From NCBI RefSeq assembly GCF_041729705.1, contig NZ_CP103788.1, forward strand, positions 62,001-126,000: a DNA stretch of 64,000 bases. Direction: 5' to 3'. A model generated the notes under the pieces. The model ran no database searches. It was given only the letters and a program-made list of their open reading frames with translations, and was not told the DNA's origin. Source of the DNA: Candidatus Phytoplasma solani (GTDB lineage Bacteria > Bacillota_I > Bacilli_A > Acholeplasmatales > Acholeplasmataceae). Position 1 is the stretch's first letter. Each line of letters starts with the position of its first letter. Below, one piece after another: positions 37,761-46,578 of the stretch. A program made the translations under genes and the position numbers.

Positions 37761-39232
37761 ATTTGTCTGCTAATTTAACGGAGAACAAAAAAAACACTAT
37801 CCCTAAAAAAACTATTTTAGGTTTCAGTATTCCTGTTTTTTGTATTATTGTTGCAATTGTTTTAATCCAACTAGTCGGATTACCATTGTTATTTTCTTAT
37901 GCCTCAAAAACAACAAAGACCATTCAAGCCTCCACACACCCCTTTATCACTCCTTTATTAATTGCAATACTTTTAGCTGCTATTTTGCAAGCTATTGGCA
38001 AAAATACTCCTATTTTAAAAGATATCGGGGGAGGAGCTATTTTATGCATCATCGTCCCTTCTATTTTATTTACGGTTCAATTTTTCAAAAATAATTCTTT
38101 TTTTGCATCTATTCAATCAGAAACATTAAATAATTTTAAACATTTAAGTGGTGCTAAGGGAATCGGTTTTACTACCTTTTTTGTCTCAGCTTTAATTATT
38201 GGTAGTTTTTTAGGGATGGATACAAAGTTATTAAAAAATTCTTTCAAAAAATTTATCCCTTTGATTTTTATTTCATTGATAACAGGAATGCTTGTGGTAG
38301 GCACTTTAGGTTATTTTTTAAATCCTATAAAAGGATTAGGACTTCAAGAACCAGATATAACTTCTAAAAGGGCTTTTTTAGATTCCATTTTTTATATTTT
38401 TGCTCCTTTGGCAAGCGGTGGACTGACGGCAGGAATTGTACCTTTAAGTAATGCCTATGGCAGTTCTTTTGATCATGAAGTAGTAAATACTATGAAAAGT
38501 CATATTTTTCCAGCTTTATTGGTGGGAGGAATCTTTAGTATTTTGTTATCTGGCGTGATTAAAAAACTTTTTGAGCAAAGCCAATTAAGTGGTTCAGGCA
38601 AGTTAGAAACAACACATTCATCCCCAAATCAGCAAGAAAAAAAAACTCAAAAAACTCCTGATAGTTTAAATTATACTCAATTTATTACCGGTTTAGTTTC
38701 TATTTTTACTTTATATATAATGAGTGTTTTGATTAAAGATTTATTAACTTTTATTTTTCCTACTGCTGCAAAATACTTTCCTGACACCATTGTCTTTATA
38801 GTTTTTGTTGTGGTTTTAGTTAAATTATTTAATTTAATTTCACAATATTATATTACTTGCATTACTCAAGCCTCAAAATTTATTACTGTCAACTTTACTT
38901 CAGCACTTTTAGTGATCTTAGGTTCAACTTTAGAAATTTCAAAAGCCTTGGTTCATTTACAAAATCTTAAATTCATTATTACTTGTTTAGTGTGTGTTTT
39001 ATCAGTTGCTTTAGTAGCTGGATATTTTGGTAAAAAATTAGGATATTATCCTTTGGAAGCTTCTATTACAGCCGGTCTTTGTACTAATAGTATCGGAGGG
39101 GCTGGTAATATTGCTATTTTATCGGCTTCTGATTTGATGGGGTTAATGCCATTTGCTCAAATAGCTACTCGTATTGGAGGCGCTTTTATTGTTGTTGTTG
39201 CAAGTATTGCTTATCCTTTGATATATAAATAA
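37757..39232 (+). CDS. 2-hydroxycarboxylate transporter (CitS/MleP family), malate/citrate:Na+ symporter
   Basis: Secondary carrier importing malate or citrate from phloem. About eleven membrane segments, with the two family GG motifs: ASGGLTAGIVPLS (about residue 216) and GGAGNIAILSASDLMGLMPFAQIATRIGGA near the C-terminus. A hydrophilic Ser/Gln/Lys loop (about 275-300) splits the two halves. 491 aa is slightly long for the family. Translationally coupled to malic enzyme (ATGA overlap), so malate is the probable main substrate. Confidence 0.92.
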   Translation: MNLSANLTENKKNTIPKKTILGFSIPVFCIIVAIVLIQLVGLPLLFSYASKTTKTIQASTHPFITPLLIAILLAAILQAIGKNTPILKDIGGGAILCIIVPSILFTVQFFKNNSFFASIQSETLNNFKHLSGAKGIGFTTFFVSALIIGSFLGMDTKLLKNSFKKFIPLIFISLITGMLVVGTLGYFLNPIKGLGLQEPDITSKRAFLDSIFYIFAPLASGGLTAGIVPLSNAYGSSFDHEVVNTMKSHIFPALLVGGIFSILLSGVIKKLFEQSQLSGSGKLETTHSSPNQQEKKTQKTPDSLNYTQFITGLVSIFTLYIMSVLIKDLLTFIFPTAAKYFPDTIVFIVFVVVLVKLFNLISQYYITCITQASKFITVNFTSALLVILGSTLEISKALVHLQNLKFIITCLVCVLSVALVAGYFGKKLGYYPLEASITAGLCTNSIGGAGNIAILSASDLMGLMPFAQIATRIGGAFIVVVASIAYPLIYK

Positions 39233-39281
39233 TTAATAACATTATCTTTTGCAAAACATTTATAACTTATTCAATTTATTT

Positions 39282-39311
39282 AAAAAAGCTGTCTTTCGGG
39301 ATAGCTTTTTT
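39282..39311 (+). terminator. Terminator of malate operon
   Basis: AAAAAAGCTGTC-TTTCG-GGATAGCTTTTTT, 50 bp after the transporter stop. Confidence 0.85.
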
Positions 39312-39484
39312 CATTTATAAAATACTTAGGTTAATTTTTGTAGTTGTTTTTGCAATAATCTTTGGTATGTTTAATTATCAAAAAAATAATATAATACTTA
39401 AAATAATCATTAGAAAGTTAAAAAAAATATTTACAATCAGTTCTATAAATGTCTTTTTAAAAATTTTTTATCCTTTTTTAATGG

Positions 39485-39838
39485 GTGCCAAAGAGGCCTA
39501 AAAAAAATAGTCAGAAAGCCCGATCAAACCCTTTTCTTTGAGTAGATATAGTCAGTTAGTTACTCGAAAGAATAACGAATTACAGCAATTCATAAAAGTA
39601 GATTAAGACCAAATCAGTTAGCCAAGAGGATTTTGTGACCAAATTGTTTCACAGATAAAAGCCTGCAATGGCCTAAGAAGACAAAGTAGATATGTAAAAT
39701 AATATAGCCTACTGGGTAAAGCTACCAAAAAAAACTCCCGAAAGAAAAGCGTCTAACAAGATTGTAGTTTTATCTTGGTTAGTTATCTGTTGAAAAAACC
39801 TGGAATCTCACCGATAGTCAGGAAAGAAAAGAAGGCTG
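39485..39838 (+). repeat. 5' end fragment of a group II intron
   Basis: Starts GTGCCAAAGAGGCC and follows the first about 350 nt of the ORF-less intron at 3932-3580 closely (shared CTTTTCTTTGAGTAG, GAAAGAATAACGA, TTAGCCAAGAGGATTTTGTG). It is cut off exactly where the MITE-like element at 39839 begins. Domain I only. Confidence 0.75.
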
Positions 39839-40181
39839 GGGGTGTTATAAAAAAGTGTAAATGTTTTAGACGCATTTTTAACAGGCTATTTTTATTTTTT
39901 ATTTTTTTTAAACAAAAATTCAATAAGTTGGGGGCGAAAAAAAGATAAAACAATTATTACTTTCATATTATAAGGCACAATATTTCCTAAAAGGTTGCCA
40001 AATTTTTTTCATTTTTTACACAACTGTGTTAAAAAATTTTTGATAGAGTTTTGGATGATTGTTGAAAAATCATTTATTTAAAATGCATTTTTTTTCTTAA
40101 AAACACTAAAAAGACTAGTTGCAAAAACTAGCCTATTTAGGTATTAAAAATTAATTCATTTACACTTTTTTATAACAGTGC
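39839..40181 (-). mobile_element. MITE-like TIR element, copy 3 (343 bp, inverted)
   Basis: Reads GGGGTGTTATAAAAAAGTGT ... ACACTTTTTTATAACAGTGC; the interior matches copies 1 and 2 in reverse. It joins a group II intron 5' fragment to a relic of the coiled-coil ORF module. Confidence 0.8.
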
Positions 40182-40184
40182 ATT

Positions 40185-40346
40185 TGTTTCAAGTTTTTCA
40201 ATTTCTTTTTTAATATTTTTATTTTCCCTTCCTCTTTTCGCAGTTTAGAAAACAAAAAGGCTAAACTAATAAATAATTTAGCTTGATTTTTTCTGGATTT
40301 ATTTTTTATTTTAAGGTGGTTTTGTTTTTTTAGTCCAGTAGCAATT
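40185..40346 (-). pseudogene. Degenerate copy of the IS-module left end
   Basis: The minus strand matches the 11042 module: ACAAAACCACCTTAAAA, AATAAATCC, AAGCTAAATTATTTATTAGTTTAGC hairpin, CTAAACTG and then KEIEKLE-coding sequence of the small coiled-coil ORF, cut off by the MITE. The hairpin is shortened. Confidence 0.6.
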
Positions 40347-40573
40347 TTATCTACTAAATCTTTGTTTTTTTTAATGAATTATTGAGTTTTACTTGTAGTT
40401 TTTTCATGTTATGATAAATTTCATAATTTCAAAAATAAATTTATATTTTTCTGACTGTTTTTATTTTTTCAAAAAGTTATTTTTTTGATAAAATATTAAG
40501 TGTTTTCCTTTTTTTATATAATTATTTTCAACAATTGGATAACCAAGAAAAAATCATTAGATGGAGGTTTCCA

Positions 40574-42040
40574 ATGGTTAAAACAGAGGGAATCACTAAA
40601 TTTTTAATTGCCGAAAAAAGAAATAGAAAATTTCTGCTAGAAGGCAACTTATGGAAAGTCATTTTTTATTTCACTTCTCCTATTATTATTTATTGGGTTT
40701 TTCAAAATATATCAGATTCAATAGATCTTTTAATTTTAAAAAGAAACAATTTTCCGGCGTCACAAATAACTTTTTTAAGTCGGGTGCATTTATTTAAAGG
40801 CATTTTGATTCCTTTTGGTATTTCGATTGCTACCGGAGGTGTAATTTTAGTTGGTCGGGCTTATGGACAAAATAATCTCGAAAAAATGCGGCTTTATTTA
40901 GCAAAAACTTTTATTCTTTCGATCTTAATCGGTTTAATACTTTCAGTTTTATGTATTTTTGTCTTTCAAAAACCTATTTTAGAAAGTATTTTAGGAATCA
41001 GCAAAACCCATTCAGTTAACATTGAACAAAGACAATATTATAACCTTATTATAATTTCTTTCGTTTGCATCTCCATTAATACAGTTTTTTTAAGCCTTGA
41101 ACGAGCTAAGGGTAACAATAAAGTAGCTCTTCTTTTGAATTTATTAAATGCTTGTGTCAAAATTATTTTATCTTTAGTTTTATTTTATTCTTTTGACCTA
41201 CATTCAATCACTTCCTTAGCATGGGCAACCTTTATCTCTAACGCTATTATCACTTTATTTGCTCTTTGGTTTTTATTTTTCGATCAAAACAACCCTTTTA
41301 AGATTATTTTAAAAAAATTGCGTTTCGATAAGAAATTCTTGCAAAAAATCGCCAAACTAGCTATTCCTGTTTGCGCCAGTATTAGTGTTTATGGATTAGG
41401 TAAACTAATTGTAAGTATTGTCATTAGAGATTTTTATGATGGCGGCCCTGAAAAACTGACAAGTGCTCAAATTGGTGCTAATTTAGCTTTAGCAGTGACT
41501 ATTAATAATATTTTTTATAATTTATTAAATTCTTTTTCTGATTCTCAAAATGCTATTATTTCTCAAAATTTGGGACACAATAACCTTAATCGAGTTTTTG
41601 AAGCTTTTAAAAAAATTATTTTTTGCATGTTTATTTTTGCCACTTTAGGCACTTTAATTAATTGTTTTGGTTATAAAATTTTTTTACCTTTTTTTCATAA
41701 CACTGCTTGGGAACAAATTCCTGCATTAGAACAAGAAGCTTTCCGTAAATTACTGTTTTTTGAAACTACTAGCTTATGGTTATCTTGCGGTTCTATCATT
41801 TTATTTAATTTTTTGTTAGCTTTTAAAAAAGTGGCCCCTTCTTTTTATCTAAATTTTTTAAGAAGTGTGTTTCGTGTTTTTTTTATTTTCCTTTTTGCTC
41901 CCCGTTGCTTAAATTGGGGCGTAACAGGAGTCGGTTTAAGTATTTTTTTAAGTAATTTATTGTGTTTTATAATTACTTTTTGGATTTTCATTACTTTTTA
42001 CCTGAAACTAAAACGAGAAAGAACATTTGAACGAGACTAA
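40574..42040 (+). CDS. MATE-family multidrug/cation exporter
   Basis: Integral membrane antiporter that exports organic cations or other solutes using an ion gradient. Twelve hydrophobic segments in two MatE halves (about 25-240 and 260-480). Typical features: PIIIYWVFQNISDSIDLLIL near the N-terminus, GRAYGQNNLEKM (about 97) and SQNAIISQNLGHNN in the second half. Start set at ATG 40574 because GGAGG lies 7 nt upstream; the frame is open to 40535. 488 aa. Substrate unknown. Single gene with its own terminator. Confidence 0.9.
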   Translation: MVKTEGITKFLIAEKRNRKFLLEGNLWKVIFYFTSPIIIYWVFQNISDSIDLLILKRNNFPASQITFLSRVHLFKGILIPFGISIATGGVILVGRAYGQNNLEKMRLYLAKTFILSILIGLILSVLCIFVFQKPILESILGISKTHSVNIEQRQYYNLIIISFVCISINTVFLSLERAKGNNKVALLLNLLNACVKIILSLVLFYSFDLHSITSLAWATFISNAIITLFALWFLFFDQNNPFKIILKKLRFDKKFLQKIAKLAIPVCASISVYGLGKLIVSIVIRDFYDGGPEKLTSAQIGANLALAVTINNIFYNLLNSFSDSQNAIISQNLGHNNLNRVFEAFKKIIFCMFIFATLGTLINCFGYKIFLPFFHNTAWEQIPALEQEAFRKLLFFETTSLWLSCGSIILFNFLLAFKKVAPSFYLNFLRSVFRVFFIFLFAPRCLNWGVTGVGLSIFLSNLLCFIITFWIFITFYLKLKRERTFERD

Positions 42041-42074
42041 TTTTATCATGCGCTTTCGTTAAACATAGAAATGC

Positions 42075-42108
42075 AAAAAAAGAGACTCTTTTCGAGGGGT
42101 CTTTTTTT
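42075..42108 (+). terminator. Terminator of MATE gene
   Basis: AAAAAAGAGACTC-TTTTC-GAGGGGTCTTTTTTT, 35 bp after the stop. Confidence 0.8.
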
Positions 42109-42317
42109 ATTTGGATTAAATTTTTATTTAACAGTGGATTATTATCACACAAACTAATTTATTATAGGCTAATTTTGACCAAATTAAAATTTTTTCTTAG
42201 ACAATAATTTTATTTATTCAACTCTTATTGCTCTTTTTTGTAATTTGCAATAATTAATAAATAGTTTGTTTTTTAAAAAATAATTCTTAAAATGATTTTA
42301 TTTTTGATGGCATACTT

Positions 42318-42357
42318 GCAGTGTTATAAAAATATTTACATTTTTTTATAACACCCC
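42318..42357 (+). mobile_element. Collapsed MITE-like element, copy 4 (40 bp)
   Basis: Left end GCAGTGTTATAAAAATATTT runs directly into right end ACATTTTTTTATAACACCCC, so both terminal repeats abut with the interior lost. Confidence 0.7.
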
Positions 42358-42365
42358 AACCTATA

Positions 42366-42425
42366 TATACCTGGTATATGAATAGATTAATTGCATTTTA
42401 TTTAGTGATTTGTATTTGCTAGTTT
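42366..42425 (-). repeat. Possible 3' tip of a group II intron
   Basis: ATAGATTAATTGCATTTTATTTAGTGATTTGTATTTG resembles 43543-43580 of the intact intron (ATAGATTAATTGCGTTTCAACAATGGGATTTGCGTTT), about ten bases beyond the collapsed MITE; domain V is missing. Confidence 0.4.
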
Positions 42426-42528
42426 ATTTTTGAAGTCCACCTTCATTAAAATATTTATGAAGAGTAAAAATTTACATTAAATTGTTTTTTTGCTTATTTT
42501 AAGATAAATATTTTTTTAAGTTTTTTTA

Positions 42529-42790
42529 TTAACATAATCCCATTGATTCACAATATTCTTTGATTTTTTGGTTGAAAATATGAATTATTTTTTTTGATTT
42601 TTAATTAATTCATATTCAACATCCAATGATTTAATAATTTTTTCTTGTTCTTCTAAACTAGGAATTTTTATTGTTAAATTCTCAATTGTTGTTATAGGAA
42701 TTTGAATTTGCCCAGTAGTGCCGATAGTCATATTATGTAATTCGCGAAAACCTATAATTCCAGACATAAAATATAATAAATATCGAGGCC
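42529..42790 (-). pseudogene. Type I restriction specificity subunit (hsdS) relic
   Basis: C-terminal fragment of an HsdS target-recognition subunit on the minus strand: RYLLYFMSG, IGTTGQIQIPITTIENLTIKIP and LEEQEKIIKSLDVEYELI, the usual recognition-domain end and coiled-coil spacer. After NQKK an oligo-A frameshift leads to IFNQKIKEYCESMGLC, a typical HsdS end. The 5' part is replaced by the repeat module at 42789, so the gene is dead. No hsdM or hsdR is in the window. Confidence 0.75.
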
Positions 42791-43145
42791 CACCGGACCA
42801 AAAAACGAAACCACCTAAAAACAAAAAATAAATCCACAAAAAAACAAGCTAAATTGTTTATTAAATTAAAATAAACAGTTTAGCTTTTTTTGTTTTCTAA
42901 ACTGTGGAAAGGAGAAAAAAATAATGAAAAATCAAATTGAAGAATTAGAAAAAAATTTGCAAATCCTTACAGCCAAGGAGCGCGAAAACATAAATTATTC
43001 GAAAAAATTCGCATGTTGGGCGGAAGAATATAAATTCGAGGCACAAAAAGTCAAAATCAAGGCAAAAACAATAAAAACTAAAATAGAAGCATTAAAAAAC
43101 CAATTAAACCAAGAATAAATAAAAATATCCAAAAAAGGGGAAACA
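42789..43145 (+). repeat. Second copy of IS-module left end
   Basis: Nearly identical over about 350 bp to 11042-11398, including the hairpin terminator and the 64-aa ORF. What follows differs: a DUF2963-type gene instead of the transposase. Confidence 0.85.
42924..43118 (+). CDS. Small coiled-coil protein (64 aa), second copy
   Basis: Same protein as at 11177 with one substitution (Arg31 to Cys, ACWAEE). Lys/Glu-rich single helix, no recognised domain. Identical ribosome-binding site (GGAAAGGAG) and the hairpin terminator 30 bp upstream. Here it is not followed by a transposase but by a broken DUF2963 gene, so either the module was truncated or the small gene travels alone. Confidence 0.6.
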   Translation: MKNQIEELEKNLQILTAKERENINYSKKFACWAEEYKFEAQKVKIKAKTIKTKIEALKNQLNQE

Positions 43146-43150
43146 AAAAA

Positions 43151-43550
43151 ATGAAAAAAAATAATATTGAAAATAAAATTAGTAGTTTTAAAGGATTTAA
43201 ATATAAATTAGGTAAAGATTTTTACGAGGTAATACAATATTATTTTGAAACTGATTCTATTTTTTGTATTGAAAGACGTCTTAAAAATGTAGAAACTCTT
43301 TTGAAAAAAAACTGTTTATGATTTTGATACAAAAAATATTGATTATATAAGTGAATTTGATAGAAAAACTGAAAGTCTAATTAAAGAAACTTTTTATAAT
43401 TTGTATACAAAAACTATTTGGTTTATAAAGGAATATGACAAAATAACACATAAATTAATTAAAAAAACTTATTATCAAGATGACGGTAAAACTGTTAATT
43501 TGGTAAGAGATGCGCTGTTTCGTCGAATTGGAATTATACGGATAGATTAA
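43151..43550 (+). pseudogene. Frameshifted DUF2963-type repeat protein gene
   Basis: The ATG frame (KNNIENKISSFKGFKYKLG...) stops at 43321 after 56 codons. Shifting by one base at an A8 tract (43304-43311) restores VYDFDTKNIDYISEFDRKTESLIKE, FIKEYDKITHKLIKKTYYQDDGKTV and a stop at 43550. These EYDK-TGKLIKKT-YQDDGKT units match the protein at 48995. One base lost or gained in the homopolymer explains the break; this could be decay or phase variation. Confidence 0.7.
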
Positions 43551-43608
43551 TTGCGTTTCAACAATGGGATTTGCGTTTCCATTGTATGTATTACAATCAG
43601 CCCCCGTC

Positions 43609-43645
43609 CAAACCGTACGAGCAAGTTTCCAAGCATACGGCTTTC
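43609..43645 (-). ncRNA. Group II intron domain V
   Basis: Hairpin AAGCCGTATGC-TTGGAAACTT-GCTCGTACGGTT with the catalytic AGC triad and GNRA-type loop; paired throughout, unlike the decayed copies at 3.2 and 25.1 kb. Confidence 0.85.
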
Positions 43646-43689
43646 CATAATTTACTCCCTTTCGAGAACTAATTTTGCCTTACGGCTGA

Positions 43690-45435
43690 TTAGCTATTTA
43701 TTCTTTTTTGTTCTTTTATTTTGTTATTTAATCTGATATCATGCATTTGTTGGTTCGTAATATTTCTATGACAATCTATGCATAACACTTTTGTACTCTT
43801 ATTCATCACGCTTTTGCGGTTTTCATTGCGAACCGTACCAATGTGATGGATTTGAAGTTGGGTTGTTTTGCCGCATTTCTCACATATTTCCGCTTTAAGG
43901 CGGTCTGTTAGATTCGTACGACCTTGGAATAGATAAGGATTGATGATGATATCGGGATTTTTCTTACAACTACGCATTTTCTTAATCTTATCCCAAGGGT
44001 AAACAATCCATGACTCATATCTGGTTTTCCCTTTGTTTAAATAAGGAATTGACCAAGTTGTGCTACGATTAAACTTTTTTCGCACTTTGGCAATTGCCGT
44101 TTTGTGTTTCCTTGCCAAAGTTTTCAAACAACTATACTCAGCTAGATAGGTTAGATGGGTTAATGCATTTAGATTGTTAGCTAAACAAAAGTATTGGATG
44201 ATTCCACGTACGATTGTCTTATAAGTGCGTATTATTTCTAATTCGTCCCTATTTGCTAATGTTTCATCATGCTTAACCTTTCCTCTTCTTAACCAATTGT
44301 ATTCATATCCATATTCCTTGGCTTTTGCTTTGGGAACTTGGATTTGTACCCGACCGTTTAGGGATTTTTTGTGGGTTTTTTCGGTGAGTTTACTACTGGT
44401 TGGATTTACCCTAATCATGTAGGATAGAAACCTTGTGCCCTTATTGGCTTTTACAATTTTTGATTTATCTTTACTAACTGTCAGTTTTAAATCTTGTTCT
44501 AGCCATTGAGTCACTTGGTTTTTAATAGTTTCAGCTTTGTCATATTTCCCTTTAATTCCTATGATAAAATCATCGGCATATCGGATATATTCAACTCTTG
44601 TTTTTGGATTTAGGTTAATTTGACTATCAATCCCCAATTTATGATGCATTCCCTGACGGTATGTTTTTCCATATCCTGGGTTTGCTTTCCTTATTGGTGT
44701 TCCTTCTTTAATTAGTTCGTCCATTTTGATGTCAATGTAATGTAAATATACATTGGCAAGTAATGGGGAGATGATTCCTCCTTGTGGAGAACCAGATAAA
44801 GATTCGTATTTGATGCCATCTTTCATGAACCCAGCTTTTAACCACTTGTTAATGGTTGAAAGAGTTTTATTCTTGCGTATAAACTTCGTCAAGGTTTTCA
44901 TAAGAGTTTCATGATTGATTGTGTCAAAATAACCTTTAAGGTCAATTTTGATGATATAATCAATTCCCTTAAATCTCTGTTTGACGCGTTTGATTGCATC
45001 AAGACAGGATTTTTTGGTTCTAATTCCAAAACTCCATTCTAAGAATTGATTTTCAAGATAAGGAGTTAAGAGTTGTTCAAGGCTTCTTTGGACTATTCTA
45101 TCTTTTATGGTAGGTATTCCAAGAGGTCTAACCTTATCGTTGTCTTTGGGAATGAATATTCTTTTAACAGGCTTTGGATTGTACTTGTTACTGATGTATT
45201 CCTTGTGATATCTTTCTAATTTTTTAAGATTGAGACTGTCAATTGTATTACCATCAATTCCAGGTGTACCCGCACCTTTGTTGGTTGCAATTTTGTTAAA
45301 TGCAATTAACGTGTTATGTAGATTATTCATTCCTTGCTGTAATTCTCTTTTTAGAGGATAGTTATTTGTAGAACAATATAGGATCTTATTCAATGTTCGC
45401 GAAAGCTTAGTTTCATTTGAAACAGTTGTTGACAT
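43690..45435 (-). CDS. ltrA: Group II intron reverse transcriptase/maturase with HNH endonuclease
   Basis: Multifunctional intron-encoded protein for splicing, reverse transcription and target-primed insertion. RT blocks RPLGIPTIKDRIVQ (RT1-2), QGGIISPLLANVYLHYID (RT4) and YIRYADDFIIG (RT5, catalytic Asp-Asp); maturase domain X about 370-460; C-terminal HNH with CEKCGK...HH...CIDCH. ATG at 45435 chosen because AAGGAGTTGATAAAT precedes it. 581 aa, complete, so it could act in trans on the partial introns. Confidence 0.93.
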   Translation of the reverse strand: MSTTVSNETKLSRTLNKILYCSTNNYPLKRELQQGMNNLHNTLIAFNKIATNKGAGTPGIDGNTIDSLNLKKLERYHKEYISNKYNPKPVKRIFIPKDNDKVRPLGIPTIKDRIVQRSLEQLLTPYLENQFLEWSFGIRTKKSCLDAIKRVKQRFKGIDYIIKIDLKGYFDTINHETLMKTLTKFIRKNKTLSTINKWLKAGFMKDGIKYESLSGSPQGGIISPLLANVYLHYIDIKMDELIKEGTPIRKANPGYGKTYRQGMHHKLGIDSQINLNPKTRVEYIRYADDFIIGIKGKYDKAETIKNQVTQWLEQDLKLTVSKDKSKIVKANKGTRFLSYMIRVNPTSSKLTEKTHKKSLNGRVQIQVPKAKAKEYGYEYNWLRRGKVKHDETLANRDELEIIRTYKTIVRGIIQYFCLANNLNALTHLTYLAEYSCLKTLARKHKTAIAKVRKKFNRSTTWSIPYLNKGKTRYESWIVYPWDKIKKMRSCKKNPDIIINPYLFQGRTNLTDRLKAEICEKCGKTTQLQIHHIGTVRNENRKSVMNKSTKVLCIDCHRNITNQQMHDIRLNNKIKEQKRINS

Positions 45436-46017
45436 ATTTATCAACTCCTTCCTTGATTACAGTGAATAAATAGTAAATTACTAGCTACTTTCGCCTTGTA
45501 AAGGTTATTAACCTTCGCCCTGGTGGGTCATTGTGTTAGCATATTCCAATGTTAACTTTGAATTATCCACGACTATTAAATAGCTTCTTTATCCTTGAGC
45601 GTCTCGGCATTTATTCCTTGACTTGTTAATTAAATAACTAGCTTTTAGGATTCTCCAAGTTACTCTAAATATCTACCTTTGTCCTTTAGGTGAAGTAACC
45701 GCTTATGTTTTAACGTCTTTCCTGACTGTCGGTGAGATTCCAGGCTTTCTGTTAATTAGATAAACTAACCAAGACAAATAATATATCCTGTTAGACTCTG
45801 GACTATACGGCTTCAGTAGTTTGCGTATTAGGTTCTAAGATTACATCTGCTTTCCTTCTTAGACCATTTCAGGCTTATCCATGGGACAATTTGGTGGCGG
45901 TATCCTCTTGACTAACTACTTCGTCTCAATCCGCTTTTATGGTCTGCTGTAATTTGTTATTCTTTCGTTTAACAAACCGACCATATCCATTCAGTGTTTA
46001 TCGGCACTGGCTATTGG

Positions 46018-46440
46018 TTAGATAGCTCGATATTTAGGCCTCTTTGGCGCCCTAGTTTCTTTAACTAGTTTGTTTATGAAAGAATAATTTTTGAATTCAA
46101 GTATAGCTTCAATTGTTCCATCATTTCGGTATCGGTATTCGTTTTGTCTAATTAGACCGCCAGTCTCTATATCCAATTCATTTATATAATTAATTTTTTC
46201 TCCATTATCTTGGTAATGAGTTTCTTTAACTTTTTGGTTAGTGACTTGATCATATTCAGTTTTAATTATAGAATCAATTGTTTGTCCGTCGGATTGGAAA
46301 ATAGTTTTTTTAATTTCTTTGCCAGTGGTTTGATCAAATTCACTTATAGATTCAATTGTTCCATCATCTCGGTGTTTTATTTTTTTGTTTTTTCAATATA
46401 TTTATGTTAAAATTAGTTTTGATTTCATATTTATGAAGTT
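46018..46440 (-). pseudogene. DUF2963-type repeat protein fragment
   Basis: Minus-strand open frame without a start codon: HRDDGTIESISEFDQTTGKEIKKTIFQSDGQT..., EYDQVTNQKVKETHYQDNGE, ELDIETGGLIRQNEYRY.DGTIE. Same repeat family as 48995-49915. It runs into the 5' end of the group II intron, whose insertion probably truncated it. Confidence 0.7.
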
Positions 46441-46578
46441 CAAAGTTTTAATTTTTATTAAAATAACATGTTCATAACAAAAGAAAATATTTTGGTATTT
46501 TTAAAAATATGTTATGCTAATTAAATGATTATGATTTATTGATTAAACATTAAAATTTAATAAGGAGAAAATAATAAA

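Larger units (their letters stand above)
43541..46050 (-). mobile_element. Complete group II intron
   Basis: The minus strand starts at GCGCCAAAGAGGCC (46050) with about 600 nt of domain I-III RNA, the RT/maturase in domain IV, then domain V (43609-43645: AGCCGTATGC, GGAAAC loop, GCTCGTACGG) and domain VI ending AATTAATCTATCC near 43541. The 5' nucleotides GCGCC deviate from the GUGYG consensus. Boundaries are estimated from shared ends of the partial copies. Its 5' flank is a DUF2963 fragment (minus strand); its 3' flank is an opposite-strand DUF2963 fragment, so flanks have rearranged. Confidence 0.85.
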
